From: Isoetes taiwanensis
Lineage: Eukaryota > Streptophyta > Lycopodiopsida > Isoetales > Isoetaceae
DNA: 64,000 nt
Reading direction: 5' to 3'
NCBI GenBank assembly: GCA_021234155.1
Contig: JAJEKV010000022.1
Span: forward strand, 3,848,830-3,912,829
Below, in pieces: positions 33,672 through 46,361 of the stretch. The notes beneath the pieces are model-generated. The model searched no databases and was not told the DNA's origin. It saw only the letters and a program-made list of their open reading frames with translations. Made by a program: the position numbers and the translations under genes. The first letter of the stretch is position 1; each line of letters starts with the position of its first letter.

Positions 33672-36600
33672 TATATCAGCTTAGGCCTCACCTTTTTCAT
33701 GATTACAACCACAAATCAGTCAGGTCTCACCAATTTATCCATTAAGCACATGAACTTGGCCACACATCCTCTCGTGAACCTATGTGCACATGTTCCTACC
33801 GAAAACAAAACCAGGAGAGAGTGTTCCGGTTACCTGCACCCAAACAATGCATAAGTTAGCAAGTTCATGGTAACTACACAAGGGGCATCAGATGAGCTAT
33901 AAAACACTCTAGCTCATCGCCCTTCACCCACAGGAGCAAAAAACACTTAAATTCTATATCAAAACTAGAATGTCACAACATAAGGCACTTAAAAATCCAA
34001 CTTGATTAAACAGTGTCCACCGGCCCAGTTAAACTATTTAGGAGATATAAGTGATCCACAGCATTGGTATATATCAGCACTTGCAATGAATCAATAGTTA
34101 AAAACAATCAAAGTTGTAGCCATAATATAGGCTAGGCACGCACATGACTTAGTCTTTCGATTGCCGCACGCCTCAATTTGTGTATCAGAAGCCGTATTCA
34201 TCTATATTGTGCTTTATTCTTGTCTAATATAGTGGTTACAGATCATCATATATTCATTAAAGTGTTGCCATACCTTGCAGGTTACTATACAAGCGAACCG
34301 ATCTAGCAGCCTCTTTCTTAAACTAAGAGGAACATGATAAAACTTAAACCCTGACATCCCCATGTTCTAACCTACAACATCTACCAGCCTTAGCAAGCTT
34401 GAGTAACCAACAGCATGTTGTAGCCCAGTGTTGTCAGGTACGTTTAGTACAGTACGAGTATTATACGTACGTAACGTATTAATAGCAAACTAATATGCTA
34501 GGTCTACAACTACAGGACGTACCAGAGGCATTAACCAGCAGAGACTAAACCCTGGCTAGCTTATCTACTAGTTCTGCAACATCCTCTGCAACTACATACC
34601 TAAAACAAGTTTAACATGATCCACAAGCTAAATAGAGCAGATTTGCAAGACATCTAGCACTCTTAAATTTTTCAGATATCAACACAACCATCATTTACCT
34701 TATATTTTAACTCTGTTTTTCATTTGTACTTCTTAGCATTCCAGATCCAATGCCTTGAATAGATCTATATCCTTGTACCAAATATCGTGATCCTGCTTAA
34801 CATCTAGATTTTCACTTGAAAATAATGCAAGCAAACTTGAGTTTGAAGCTGTGGCGTGCAACTCCAATCATTTTGTCATTTTGGCAGTGCAAATATTCAA
34901 TCCCAGCAGTCTTGGCATTTGAGTATGCATCGTGATCAAGATACCATCAACATGAGCCATTTCAGCCACTATAACAGAACCCTTGTTTGATAAAGAAAAT
35001 TTATACTTCAATTTAATCATGCATCTTTTACTGAATATTTATGAAAGAAAGAATGAATCATATTTCTATTGCAAGTGGACAGACAAAGCTCAAAAACTTG
35101 CTCTGAATGTTTTGAAAGCTAGCATTTGAATGAAGCCATATAATAGAGCCCAAATACAACAATACTTGTAGCTGTAATAAATCTGTATTGAGGCAGACTT
35201 CTTTCTGTGGATATCCAACTCCAACCTTGAAGACTGAAGCCAACTTTGAAGCCAAACTGACACCATGATTCCATTACATGTGTTTTACATTTGCTCAGCT
35301 GTGGATGCTGTGGATCATATAACAGGGCGGCACAGGATTAGAGTATCGATGGCATATAAAAAATAACCTAAACATCAAATCGTTGCCCTTGGCATATCCA
35401 ACAAACCACTGGCATGAAATGGAACCCTAGACTAGAAGAAGCATCTGTGTTTCAATATCCCCATTATCAGCCAACTCCGGCAGGCGGCCATTTTGGCTCC
35501 GAGGAACAATATCAAACGGCCTTTGTATTATGCCAAATAATTTTAACCTAGCATACTTGACCAAGAATTATCTACCTTTAAACTTTTATCAAAACTCTTA
35601 CGTAATTTGTCACCATATTTTGGCATATTCCAACCTTAGCCAAACCACACCTAAGGCCATAAATTAGGGTGGCTATCACTATACCAAATGGCTTTAATAA
35701 ATTGCATGGTGCACATGCCAAATTGAGAAACTGGAAATAATAAAGCACCAGTTATTACAGTCCTGCAGATGCTCATGCTCATATATTGTATAATCCAGTG
35801 TTCAAAATTGGGGGGGTTCAACCCTGAATCCGGCCATTCCAAAAAAATTTCGATAACCAAAAAATATTTCTGGCTTTTTTTAGGCCATTTTCATAGAAGT
35901 TTCTAAGGATTTTTGGGGAAGTACAATATAATTTCGTGTATTTTTGGTAGATGTAAGCAGGCGTTTTTAATGGTTAGGGCAAATTCTAATTTTGGACCCT
36001 GGTATAACCACTCGAGCTGTTTGTTTGATGCGGGCCATGTTTTGAAATAGGTCAATTGCCTTTTGAGCGCCTAAAAATTGCCTTCTTGGCCATAGAGCAG
36101 CTAGCTGGAGAAGAAAGTCGAAAATGAAGAACGCTAAGGGTCTATTTATAGGTCTGGGAGTTTTAGGTTTGGACCTACAATTTCATGTTATACCATGATG
36201 TAAAGCATTAGTGTTTGCTAGATTAATACATTAGGTTCATTGAGGCAAAAAGTGCTCTACCACTCACACAGTGCACGAGAAGCATTTCCAAAACTTTTGA
36301 AAATGCCCTGGCGCACTCTGTGAGGGGTCACTCCTTTTTTGCTCTAATTTTAGTTTTCTATACAGTTTCTTATTGTTAAAACATACTTCCCTAGCTTAGT
36401 TTTTAATTCTAAGCTACCCTGAACTATCCGATTACTCTAGATATGCATCTATCTAGGTCAAAATTAATCAACCACTCACAAAGTGCGCGAGACCCTTGTT
36501 CAAAATTTTTGAAATTGCCTTGGGTGCAGTCTGTGAGGGATTACTCCCTAATGGCCAGAATTTTTCAGAGTTTCTACTGTTCTTCCTAACATTATCCTAC

Positions 36601-36718
36601 CTTATTGCTCTAAGGATTGGAAAAAAAAAATTTCCAATTTTTTCGAGGTTCATGCTTGGGTTGATATTCCCAAGGCTGAAAGTCTACTGTTAGTCCTAAC
36701 AGGGAATGGTCAGTGCCC
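33672..36718. other. No gene recognised
   Basis: AT-rich sequence without sustained coding or splice patterns. A TACGTACG-rich spot lies at about 34440-34480. A diverged duplication is present at about 36255-36340 and 36470-36550, both reading CCACTCACANAGTGC, then TTTTGAAAnTGCC, then CTGTGAGGG. Confidence 0.4.
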
Positions 36719-36753
36719 GATCTTGGTCTACCAAGATCATGGCTCTGATACCA
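36719..36753 (-). other. Possible retrotransposon primer-binding site beside an inverted repeat
   Basis: On the minus strand, TGGTATCAGAGC (36753-36742) equals the plant initiator tRNA-Met primer site. It is followed by GATCTTGGTAGACCAAGATC, a 20-bp hairpin. The adjoining TGTGACGTC (36755-36763) could be the edge of an LTR. No matching second LTR or coding region was found. Confidence 0.3.
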
Positions 36754-36763
36754 GTGTGACGTC

Positions 36764-39700
36764 CCCTACTTCTTCTACGTTGCTCCCATCGTATCGGAAG
36801 GCGGAGTTCATCCCCCTGGCAGCCAAGCTGACAGAGGCCGTCCACCTGACACCAATCCTTTAGCAATGGATCGATGAGGAAGAATGGATGGGTCATTTGT
36901 CCCATCTTCCCTCGGGACTGTCCTAGCTGCGGAAGCGTGAGTAAACATAAGCACATGACATCAAATGTAAACAGAGTGACATCGAAGAATGACTATACCA
37001 TAGTATACATGTATAAACACATCAACAATATCATTACCACATGGGAGATCCTACTTAAGGCTCAGACTCCAGGGTATGGACTGACGGCTTGGGTCTCCAG
37101 AAGTCATTGCAGACAGAGTTCATAAGAGCGGATTGGGCTGGCATAGGAACATGGCTGTTAAGTAGTCCGCTCCATCCGCCCCTCCCGTGCGCACTTTGCA
37201 GAGCAGGTTGAAGAGTCTAGGGACTGGACCATGGCCTGTCGGGTACGTAGCCAAAGGGGCTACTGCTGGGTTGCATCTCCCCAGTCCCGACGAGGCAGGA
37301 GGAGGATCACCCCCTCCAGAGGCATGCATGCCCGTCACAGGCGGCTAGAGGGCCACTGCCCGTATTCGACTTGAACCTCATTGAAGGTGACGCATCACCC
37401 AAGATGTGTCGAGCTCATGCCTTGCCCACAAGCAGTGGCAAACCATTAAGCCTAGCATGCTAAGATCCCTGGTAGGCTTTACACACCAGCGAGATCGGTC
37501 AGTGATGGAACAAGTCCCCGTTATTCCACTAGTCTAGCCCCGCCACTCACAACCAGGCGGGCTCTTGTACAAGGGCCGCATTAATTGGGAATTAATGAGG
37601 TTATCTAGAATCATCTGCTACTGAAGGTTTCAGGGCCTCTACCCCCTTTCCCACATACATAGGAGAGCATAGAATGGAACAACATCATCATAAAAGACCT
37701 GAGATACTGAATAAAATCTAATCTATCTCCCTAAACGTCCATGGTTAGGTTCATTCGTTAAGGCTGGTGCTCTTAGGATCTATAAGGCTGCTGAAACTGA
37801 TCTATCATGCTATCCTAACTCTTTGTCGGGCTGAAAGTCGACTTTGCACAATGGAATCACAGGTTACCTGATCCTTGGCTTGCTCCTGCACCTCAAATCG
37901 CGTCCATGCCTTCGTTCGGGTTGAATACAGCTGCTCCTGAGAGATCTGGTGTGCAAATGCGGCTTGGCAGCGTCTGACAATGCGAGCTAGCACCTTGCTT
38001 GGCCGGAATGGCCCAAGGAAGCCAAAATGCAAAACTGGAAAGGGTTTAGGGTTTCGCCTTTTGTTCCTTTTACATGAACTTTTAGGTTTAGGTTAGAAGG
38101 GACTAATGGGGCTTTGCCATTTGGCAAAGGGGTTTAATTGCATATGTTTAATATACATGAGCAACATACGAGGTTGCCCCCTAGGCGCAACTCTTTACGG
38201 CTCTCAAGTACTTGTTATGATGACATGTAGGCATGACGTGGCAGTATAATATACATATTCGAACCGTATGTTATGCTAGAATGTCACATTATGCATGCGA
38301 GGTGATCAAAATCTATTTGATTTATAGGTTCTATGGCCAGATTTGGGACATGAATCCCTTGGGTTAATTTTTTATTCTATTTTCCCTGTGGCGCTTGAAG
38401 GTGCAGAAGTTGAATCTGCAAATGTAAAGAAAGCAGTGGCCAGATTCGACTCTATTGTGCCTTACATGGTACTCTCAAGATTTAAGCTTTTACTCCTACT
38501 TAATCTGATTGGCAAATAAAAAGAGAGATGGAGTCGACTGTATTTGCTTGCTGCTGTCTCTACCGTTATCGCTAAACCCTGTATGTATAGACCAAAAGGG
38601 TAATTTCACAAATACACAAAAATAAGGGGTATTTTTGCAATTACGTGAAAATACAAGGGCATTTTTTAAAATTTCCCTTTTTTTTTGGGTTGATCCATTG
38701 CTTCAATGAAGCAGATGACCCCACCCTATCCCTAAAATTGCAAACAGTTGGCAGGCCCAACACTTATCTGATCAGATCCTAACTAAGTCCTATGAGAAGG
38801 TTTGCTGTAGATGTTTGTAAGATTTTGGGTAAAGGTTGGGTCGGGTGATTGTTGTTTTTTGGATTTGGCTTTTTTTTTTGTTAGAGGTTAATTTTAGAAA
38901 GTAGAGTTTCTTCAGTTTTTCTTTTTCTTTCATTTTCTGGTCGTCACGATTCATGCATCCACGAACTGGAACAGGTTTTCGTTTAGCATCCGCTGTGAAC
39001 CACGAATGCTGCGAACAGGTTTTCGTCTGGCATCCCAGCTCTGGTCTGGCACGGTCGAAGGAAAGGTTTTGGTGCTGCAAAATCGGTTGAGGCAACATTC
39101 CGGCACTATGAAGGCACTATGGGGTTGTGGGAGCAGCTTAGCCTTGTGGCGAAAGAATTTTGTGGCCTTTTGCCTTGTACGGCACGGTTTTGCTGCTGTT
39201 TATGCTGCTCTCTTGTTTTGTGAATATAGTGCACAGCTCTTGCTCTGTATTTTTCAGTATTCCGGATTTCTTTGTGGATTTCCTGTGTTATTCACATTCT
39301 TATCTCAGGCCAGATCATCCGTCTTTGTGCTTTCTATTTTCCTGCCTCTGTGTGATGTAGCGTATGTGCTGCCTTCCCCGGAGGCTATCAGGTTCCACAT
39401 TTTGCACCAGGCGCGCAGGCTTCATCGAACCACTGGAACGTGCATGCATTTGCACCTTTTGGTGTATCCATTGTTTATATGTGATATAATTCAATGGTTT
39501 AAGAATGGTTAAAACTTAAAAAAAAATAAAAAAGGTTGCACTTAGCGATTTGCACTTAGTGATTCGTGAAAGAGGCGGCAAAATCGTTCCGAGAAATCCA
39601 ATAACATGATCCACAATTCTTCCTCAAATATATCACGGTTGGGTCGTGATTTCTTCCGATGGTCTATTTTCCTGATGCCATGCGGCATGGCCAATATCCC

Positions 39701-40129
39701 GGAATCCTAATCGGGTATGATGATTCCTGATTACCTGTTGATCCGGTTGCAGAAACAGAGAAATAGAGATTTTTGTTGCTGCTTGTTCCGTCCGAGCGTG
39801 AACATCCGACCGTGAACAGAAGCTGAAGAACAGCGATTTGCTGTTTTGCTTCTTATTCCAACCTTGCGCAATAGGTGAACAGCTATGAAAGGGAAACAGA
39901 GATCAAAATCAAACATACATCAAATTCATTGTTCCATAGCCATGAGCAGTGAGCTCAAAATCACTCCCCAACCATGATATTGTAAGGGTAAGAAAACTGG
40001 TCAGTGATTCACTGGCGTGAAGCTCCCGGTTAACGCCGGTGGCTGCCAATCCGGAAATCACTTCCCAGTTGTGAGTTGTCTTACCCTTATACATCTTATC
40101 TGAAATAGACAGAGCAAAGATACACCATC
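36764..40129. other. No gene recognised
   Basis: Mixed composition with several accidental open frames. A short duplicated phrase (GAACAGGTTTTCGT with GGCATCC or AGCATCC) occurs at about 38970 and 39015. No domain, splice series or RNA gene was recognised. Confidence 0.4.
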
Positions 40130-40134
40130 GTTTA

Positions 40135-40338
40135 TATTGGAAATGATTGTATCCACCTGACAAAAAGTAGATGACAAGTACAACGGATAAGAGCTCCGGG
40201 AATCTTGGAGCTAACTTAGGAAACAGATTAAGACGGTGGGTCGCCACCTGTCTCTGATTGTATTTGAATTGTTATTTTGGAATAGAACTTTTATCTCGTT
40301 GTGTTGCGTTCTCAAGCGCCTGCTGTCTAATTCCTTTA
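40135..40338 (+). repeat. 5' LTR of the copia element
   Basis: Begins TATTGGAAATG and ends TAATTCCTTTA, so it lacks the usual TG...CA ends if the GTTTA duplication is placed as shown. It is identical to 44844-45047. Confidence 0.9.
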
Positions 40339-40350
40339 TGGTATCAGAGC
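40339..40350 (+). other. Primer-binding site of the copia element
   Basis: TGGTATCAGAGC, complementary to the 3' end of initiator tRNA-Met, directly abuts the 5' LTR. Confidence 0.9.
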
Positions 40351-40393
40351 GGATCGATCTGTAGAAGACAGGATCATCACGCTGAGAGAAGCA

Positions 40394-43300
40394 ATGGGAG
40401 AGATCGAGAAGCTTACCCACGCGAACGCATTCTACTGGTTCATCAAAGTTAGGGGAAAGCTGGCAGCAAAGGGGCTATGGCATATAGTATCTGGGGATGA
40501 GCCACAGCCGAAGGTACCCGCCCAAGCATCGACCCCAACTGCCGCTCAAGTTTTGAGAGGAGGCAAAGGGACTGATTTGGTTGAGGCCAGTGATGCGGTG
40601 AAGACCGCGCAGCTGAAATGGATGCAAAGAGATTGGGAAGCAAGGAATCGGATTATGAAGTATCTGCATGATACAGAGATTGCACAGGTTGAAGCCGCTG
40701 AGAGTGCAAAGGCAGCATGGGAGTCTTTGAACTTGATTTATCGCAGAAGACACTTCTCCCAACAAGCTAACCTGTATGCAGAGATCTTCACTACGAAGCT
40801 TGAAGAGTGTGCCAACGCTGAAGAGTTTATCTCTAAGATAAAAGCAGCAGCACTTCAACTCAGAGGGATGGAGAAGGGCTTAGCAGATGACCTTGTGGTC
40901 GGAGCACTTCTGATTGGATTGCCCTCAAGCTACAACAATGTAAAGAACCTCATCGGTTCACAAGAGCGTGTCGAAATTGAGTGGGCATGCCAGCAAATCC
41001 TCATGGAAGAAAAGAATCAGAAAGGGGCCCAAAAGATTAGCAACAAAGAAGGACAGGCTCTCGTTGGCAGACAGGACGGGATAGAAACAAGAAAGTGTTT
41101 CAACTGCAACAAGCCGGGACACATTGCCAGGGACTGTCCAGAACCAGATAGAAGGAGACGAAAGCATAAGAAAGATGAGAAGAAAAAGGAGGTTGCACAA
41201 GGCCACAAAGCGTCCAAGCGAAGTACATCAGAGGAGGATGATAGTTCTAGTGGTGACTCTTTCATATCAGTGGCACGAGCATTCCTGGCTGATCGAGAGG
41301 ATCAACCTGTGATGGCTGAGGTGGCATCTTTGAGAGCAACCAGAGGGTGCTTACCCTCAGTGCAAGAGATAAGTTTTTTTACGATCATTCTGGTGGCCAT
41401 TCTCAAAACTGTTGCAGGGGCAATAGTAATGATGATTGTAGACATTGGTGTGAAGCTAAAGCAGTTGCTGATCTGCACTTGGGACGGATGCTTCATGCCA
41501 AGGTACTATTGCAGTTTAAAAAAGGAGGAAGCCTATTGCTTGGTGGGGAAACTCCAACCCGGGTCATGGCTGCTGGATTCCGGGGCCAGCGATCACATGA
41601 CCGGACAAAGAGATCTCTTCAACGAGATTACAGAAGCACATAAGGGCAGTAAAGTTAAGATTGGAAGGGGGAAACTTCAGATAAAAGGCAGTGGGTCTGT
41701 AATTCTTCCACTTCCTACCGGTGAGATTCAACTCAAACAAGCACTGTATGTGCCCGATTTGGAGGTTAATCTGATCTCTATATCAAAGATGGATGATGCT
41801 GGATTGTTCGCTACCTTTGGAAACGGCAGATGCATTGTCACGGATGAGCACAATGATATAGTTGCCCAGGGAGAACGTATTGGCTGCCTCTATCAAATCT
41901 GTTGGAGTAACAGGGGTGGAGCTGCTCTGAGTGCTAGAACTGTCAATGAGAACCAGATTTGGCATGAACGACTTGGGCATGTCAATTTCAAGTCCATGCA
42001 ATGCATGAAGGAGAAGAATTTAGTCACAGGTCTGCCCAAGATCAACATCCCCACCAATGTGTGCCAAGGGTGTGCATTCGGAAAAATGGCTCGCAGACCG
42101 TACCCAAAGCAGAAAGCTGCTCGTGCACAGGCACCTTTGGAGCTGATTCACATGGATGTATGGGGCCCTGCTCGAGTTAAATCCATGGGTGGATCTCGGT
42201 ACTTCTTGCTCATAGTGGATGATCACACCCGAAAGATCTGGATATTCTTCATGTCAAGCAAATCTGGAGCTACCATCTTTGATCTTTTCAAGAATTGGCA
42301 CACAATGGCTGAAAATTTTGCAGACAAGAAACTCAAAACCATTCGAAGTGACCAAGGGGGTGAATTCATCAATCATGACTTTGCTGAGTACCTCAATGGC
42401 CGTGGGATCATTCATCAAAAGTCGGTGGCGGACGAGCATCAACAAAACGGAGTCATTGAGCGGAAGAATCGCACTGTTCTTGACTGTGCCAGAGCCATGA
42501 TTCTCTCCAAGAACATCCAACACAGGTACTGGGCTGAAGCGGTGCACACTGCAGTGTATCTTCTCAATCGTGTCCCTACCAAAGCTCTCCATGATCGGGT
42601 CCCTGAAGAAGCTTGGACTGGGCGCAAACCTGAGGTAACTGATCTCAAAGTATTTGGATGCACTGCCTATGTTCATTTATCTAAGGGTGAAAGAGCAAAT
42701 GGCAAACTCGGTCAACGATCTCTACCATGCATGTTCGTCGGCTATGGGGAAACTATTAAAGGCTACAAGCTTTATGTGCCTTCACTCCGGCGCATGATTA
42801 TCCGCCGAAGTGTGAAATTTGATGAGCAAGATTATAGCATTGGACAGAGTGTTCAACCACCCACACATGATCCCTTCTTGGTTGACACAGCAGCTAATAG
42901 TGGAAGCTCTAGTGATTCTGAAGCTGATTGTCCGACCACTCAGCAGGAGACTCAGGATGTGCATGCTCCCTCTGAACCAGAATCAGGCCCTGACGAGGAT
43001 GACCATGTCGATGAACCACAGTCTCCACCTCGGCGCTCGAATCGCACAACCAAAGTCACTGATCGCATGAGGGACTATCTCAGCAGTCGGAAGCCTCGCG
43101 GATCAGCTTATCTCGCGCTTCATAGTCCCACATTTGTGGACGAACCAGACACATATTATCGCTACATTCCGCGCCCCGAGTCAACATTGGCGATCAGCCA
43201 TGGGGCGAAGAATATCGAGTCACTCATGGACAATCAAACACGGATCTTGCAAGATCTTTCCTCCTGGTCGCAAGGCCATCACATGTAAGTGGCTATATCG

Positions 43301-44740
43301 TCTAAAGTATGATGAGCACAATACCATATCCAGGTACAAAGCAAGATTGGTAGCACGCGGGTGTTCTCAAACAGCCGGAGTGGACTTCCATGAAACCTAT
43401 GCTCCCGTAGCACGATTGTCCTCAGTCCGATTGGTTCTTGCCATGGCAGCTGCACTCGACCTGGATCTGCAACAAATGGATGTCAAGTCGGCGTTTCTTC
43501 ATGGTGAATTAACTGAAGAAGTCTATCTGAAGCAGCCCCCAGGATATCAAGTTCGCGGCTCTGAGCACAAAGTTTGCAGGCTTAAGAAAGCCATATACGG
43601 CCTCAAACAGTCACCCAGACTCTGGTATCGAACCATCCATTCCTTCTTCACCACACAAGGATTCAGGAGGAGTGAGGCCGATTGGAATGTCTACTCCAAG
43701 ATGCAGTCCCCACACATCGTCATCGTGGTACTCTATGTTGATGACTTCATTTTAGCATCTAACTCCTCTTCATGCATGTCACAGCTCAAGCAGGCCCTTG
43801 AACGTACCTTTCATATGACTGACCTTGGACCTCTGAAATATTTCCTTGGGATGCAAATCTCCCGAGATCGCACCCAGAAAATCATTCGATTGCATCAGCA
43901 CAAGGCCATTGAATCCCTGCTCCAGAAATGTAACATGTCTAGCTCGCGGGCTGTCAGCACTCCTGCCACTGCAGCTCACCTTCCCCTGCTCGATAAGTGT
44001 GATCATAAGGAAGTCATGGACTCTGAAACGCCATTACCATTCCGAAGCATCATCGGGTCTCTCATGCATTTGATGGTCTGCAGCAGGCCCGACATATCAG
44101 AAAGTGTGATCACAGCCAGCCAATTCATGGAAACTCCGGGCGTGCCTCATTGGCAAGCACTCAAAAGGATCCTTCGATATCTTCAACAAACTTCTCACCT
44201 TGGGCTGATCTATGATGGCAATGCCACACCTCATATGCAAGTAATTGGCTTTGTAGATGCCGATTATGCTGGAGACCAGAACACTAGAAAATCTCGCACA
44301 GGGTATTGTTTTAAGCTGCAAGGGGGAGTAATCAGTTGGTGCAGCAAGAAGCAGAAGGCAACGGCAGTAAGCACTTGTGAATCTGAATACATGGCCATAT
44401 GTGCTGCAGCCAAAGAAGCAATCTGGATCCGACGCCTGCTCAAAGATCTTGGTGCCGAACAAAAGAGCCCTACCAACATTATGAATGATAACAAGGCAGC
44501 GATAAGCCTTGTTAAAACCCAAGTAACTTCTCAAAGGCAAAGCACATCGAGGCTTAATATCACTTCACCGGAGAAAAGGTTGAGGAAGGTAAGATCAATA
44601 TACATCATATGTCAAGCGGAGTATATATGACGCAGGCGTGCTTACAAAACCGCTTCGGGAAGAAGAGGCACTATGAATGTCTTGTAGAAATGGGCATGAT
44701 GCGCTTCAAAACAAGGAGGAGTATGTCTGTTTATTATCGG
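40394..44740 (+). pseudogene. copia gag-pol polyprotein, frameshifted
   Basis: The ATG at 40394 opens GAG with a CCHC knuckle, CFNCNKPGHIARDC (41096-41138). Protease has LLDSGASDHMTG (41570), integrase has HERLGHVNFKSM with a downstream CxxC pair and a DDE core starting HMDVWGP, then DQGGEF and NGVIERKNR. The frame ends at 43288. The reverse transcriptase continues in another frame from about 43259: KARLVARGCSQTAGVDFHET, then LYVDDFILA, and RNase H has DADYAGDQNTRKSRTGYC. The switch at 43254-43260 (TCTTTCCTCC) fits one extra T in a T run. A second shift lies near 44520, since HHMSSG and LTKPL-like sequence falls in other frames. GAG residues 315-375 look unusual and may also be shifted. The encoded proteins would copy and insert the element; this copy cannot make a full polyprotein without frame changes. 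Confidence 0.9.
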
Positions 44741-44831
44741 GACAACAACCTGCAGCTTTGAAATTAGTAGTTTAATTTTAGAGTAATCACTTAAGTTATT
44801 ATCTCAATTTCAGCTATGTAATCATCTACTT

Positions 44832-44843
44832 CTTGAGGGGGAG
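44832..44843 (+). other. Polypurine tract of the copia element
   Basis: CTTGAGGGGGAG directly precedes the 3' LTR, the standard plus-strand priming position. Confidence 0.85.
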
Positions 44844-45047
44844 TATTGGAAATGATTGTATCCACCTGACAAAAAGTAGATGACAAGTACAACGGATAAG
44901 AGCTCCGGGAATCTTGGAGCTAACTTAGGAAACAGATTAAGACGGTGGGTCGCCACCTGTCTCTGATTGTATTTGAATTGTTATTTTGGAATAGAACTTT
45001 TATCTCGTTGTGTTGCGTTCTCAAGCGCCTGCTGTCTAATTCCTTTA
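44844..45047 (+). repeat. 3' LTR of the copia element
   Basis: Identical to 40135-40338 and followed by the GTTTA target duplication. Confidence 0.9.
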
Positions 45048-45139
45048 GTTTAAAAATGCACAAAACATCGAACATTAATCTCCGGTTGTCTTCTGCAAAA
45101 AACACAGTGATGGCTCTATATTCAAAGCTAGAGTCACAA

Positions 45140-45205
45140 TGCTTGCGCTTGCGCAGCTAAGCGACATGCTTGCTGGGCAGCGAAGCGACATGCTTGCTGG
45201 GCTTT
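45140..45205. repeat. Short tandem repeat at the 3' end of the BTB gene
   Basis: AGCGACATGCTTGCTGGGC occurs twice about 26 bp apart, immediately downstream of the BTB stop codon. Confidence 0.7.
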
Positions 45206-46175
45206 ATTTTGTTGGAATAGAAATTAGACTACACCAGGAAGAAGAAACTCTATTAAAGAGTTTCGAGTTGCGAAAACCCAACTCAACCAATCGGGCAAAG
45301 ACTTGTTGTCGATCATACAGAGAGAGGGATTCCACCACGCTCTCAAGCCAATCACCACAGGTAAAATGGCTCAATCGGTCATAAACTGTAAAAAAAACAG
45401 GGAACCATGAAGTGACTAAAGCAATTCTAACTGTTCTACAAGCCACCACTTTCCCGTGCTGAAGCCTTCCAAACAAACCACTCAGAGTTTCAGTAACAAA
45501 GGGGCGGCAATCATGCGACAAATTACAGACCTTCACATGTTCCCAAAGAACTTTGGCTAATTCGTTTTCCTCGGCCAAAAATTTGACAGCCTCATCAGCA
45601 ACCTTGAGCCTCTGAAAGTCTTCTATTAACCACGTGAACTTAGAGTATGGTCCAGGACTTGCAGAGCATTTTTCCTTCATTTCTGTAGCACTTTTCGCCA
45701 GATCCTCCAACAGAGCGCTTTCCGCTAAACCGTATGCAGGAGGCGGTAACCTAAGAGCCAGGTCTGTGGAGGGCTTTAGACTGAGGAAAGAAATACAAGA
45801 TCGAATTGCCAGTTCCTGTTGAGAAGTCCAAGGCACAGCCTCCAGATAGTTCATACAACAGTCAATCAGTTCTTGACAGAGTAACTGGGCTGCTATCTCT
45901 AAGATGCCAAGAGCTTCTTCGACACTGGAGAAATGGCGCTCTTGCTTTGGCATGTAAAGCAGCTCCAGACATTTGAGGTACTTAGTTGGGTCTTTACAAT
46001 CTTTGACAAGGATTTGAGCAGGCTTTTTGTCTGAATCGGAGCCCCATGCCTCAGAGAGTTGAGCTTTGAAAAAATCCGCCTTACAAAGCACGCTGGAATG
46101 GAGCCGGAACGGACCAAGCACTTCAGGCGCTATGATGAGCGACACATCTGCAGTTACAGCATCTCCGAACTCCAT
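45204..46175 (-). CDS. BTB/POZ domain protein, 323 aa, intact
   Basis: A single uninterrupted frame runs from the ATG at 46175. Residues about 8-115 form a plant-type BTB/POZ fold: ADVSLIIAPE, FRLHSSVLCKADFFKAQLSE, then EALGILEIAAQLLCQELIDC. A linker with MNYLEAVPWTSQQE leads to a helical C-terminal region (GDWLESVVESLSLYDRQQVF). The phrase YLEAVPW and the helical tail match the plant BTB family exemplified by Arabidopsis At1g63850 and At3g50780. Plant BTB proteins commonly act as substrate adaptors of CUL3 ubiquitin ligases; that role is inferred here. The length is shorter than many family members, so an N-terminal extension may be lost or absent. The Mutator-like insertion lies 178 bp upstream of the ATG and the copia insertion about 150 bp beyond the stop. 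This is the best-supported host gene in the window. Confidence 0.85.
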   Translation of the reverse strand: MEFGDAVTADVSLIIAPEVLGPFRLHSSVLCKADFFKAQLSEAWGSDSDKKPAQILVKDCKDPTKYLKCLELLYMPKQERHFSSVEEALGILEIAAQLLCQELIDCCMNYLEAVPWTSQQELAIRSCISFLSLKPSTDLALRLPPPAYGLAESALLEDLAKSATEMKEKCSASPGPYSKFTWLIEDFQRLKVADEAVKFLAEENELAKVLWEHVKVCNLSHDCRPFVTETLSGLFGRLQHGKVVACRTVRIALVTSWFPVFFTVYDRLSHFTCGDWLESVVESLSLYDRQQVFARLVELGFRNSKLFNRVSSSWCSLISIPTK

Positions 46176-46361
46176 TTTTGCCTACGACTGTATGAAGAAA
46201 AGATTAAGTGCTGTGCCGTTCCAGTTCTACCGATGTATTATTTTATTAGATGCTACTTCTATTAATGATGTGTGCCGTTAATTATACCGGTTTTTATTGA
46301 AGGGTGGGTGAGACGTTTTTAATTATAGCGGTGCCAAATTTTCTATTTTATCCTTGGGTGA

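Larger units (their letters stand above)
40135..45047 (+). mobile_element. Ty1/copia LTR retrotransposon, 4.9 kb
   Basis: Two 204-bp LTRs appear identical base for base, flanked by the 5-bp duplication GTTTA (40130-40134, 45048-45052). The primer site TGGTATCAGAGC at 40339-40350 and a purine tract ending GAGGGGGAG before 44844 complete the structure. The gene order GAG-protease-integrase-RT-RNaseH defines copia. LTR identity means a recent insertion, yet the reading frame is broken in at least two places. Confidence 0.95.

Noticed and set aside
39006-39512. 168-aa plus-strand frame
   Set aside because: The composition is hydrophobic and irregular, with no recognised domain and no splice support; likely chance.
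40958-41496. Minus-strand frames within the copia region
   Set aside because: They lie antisense to GAG and protease and have no independent support.
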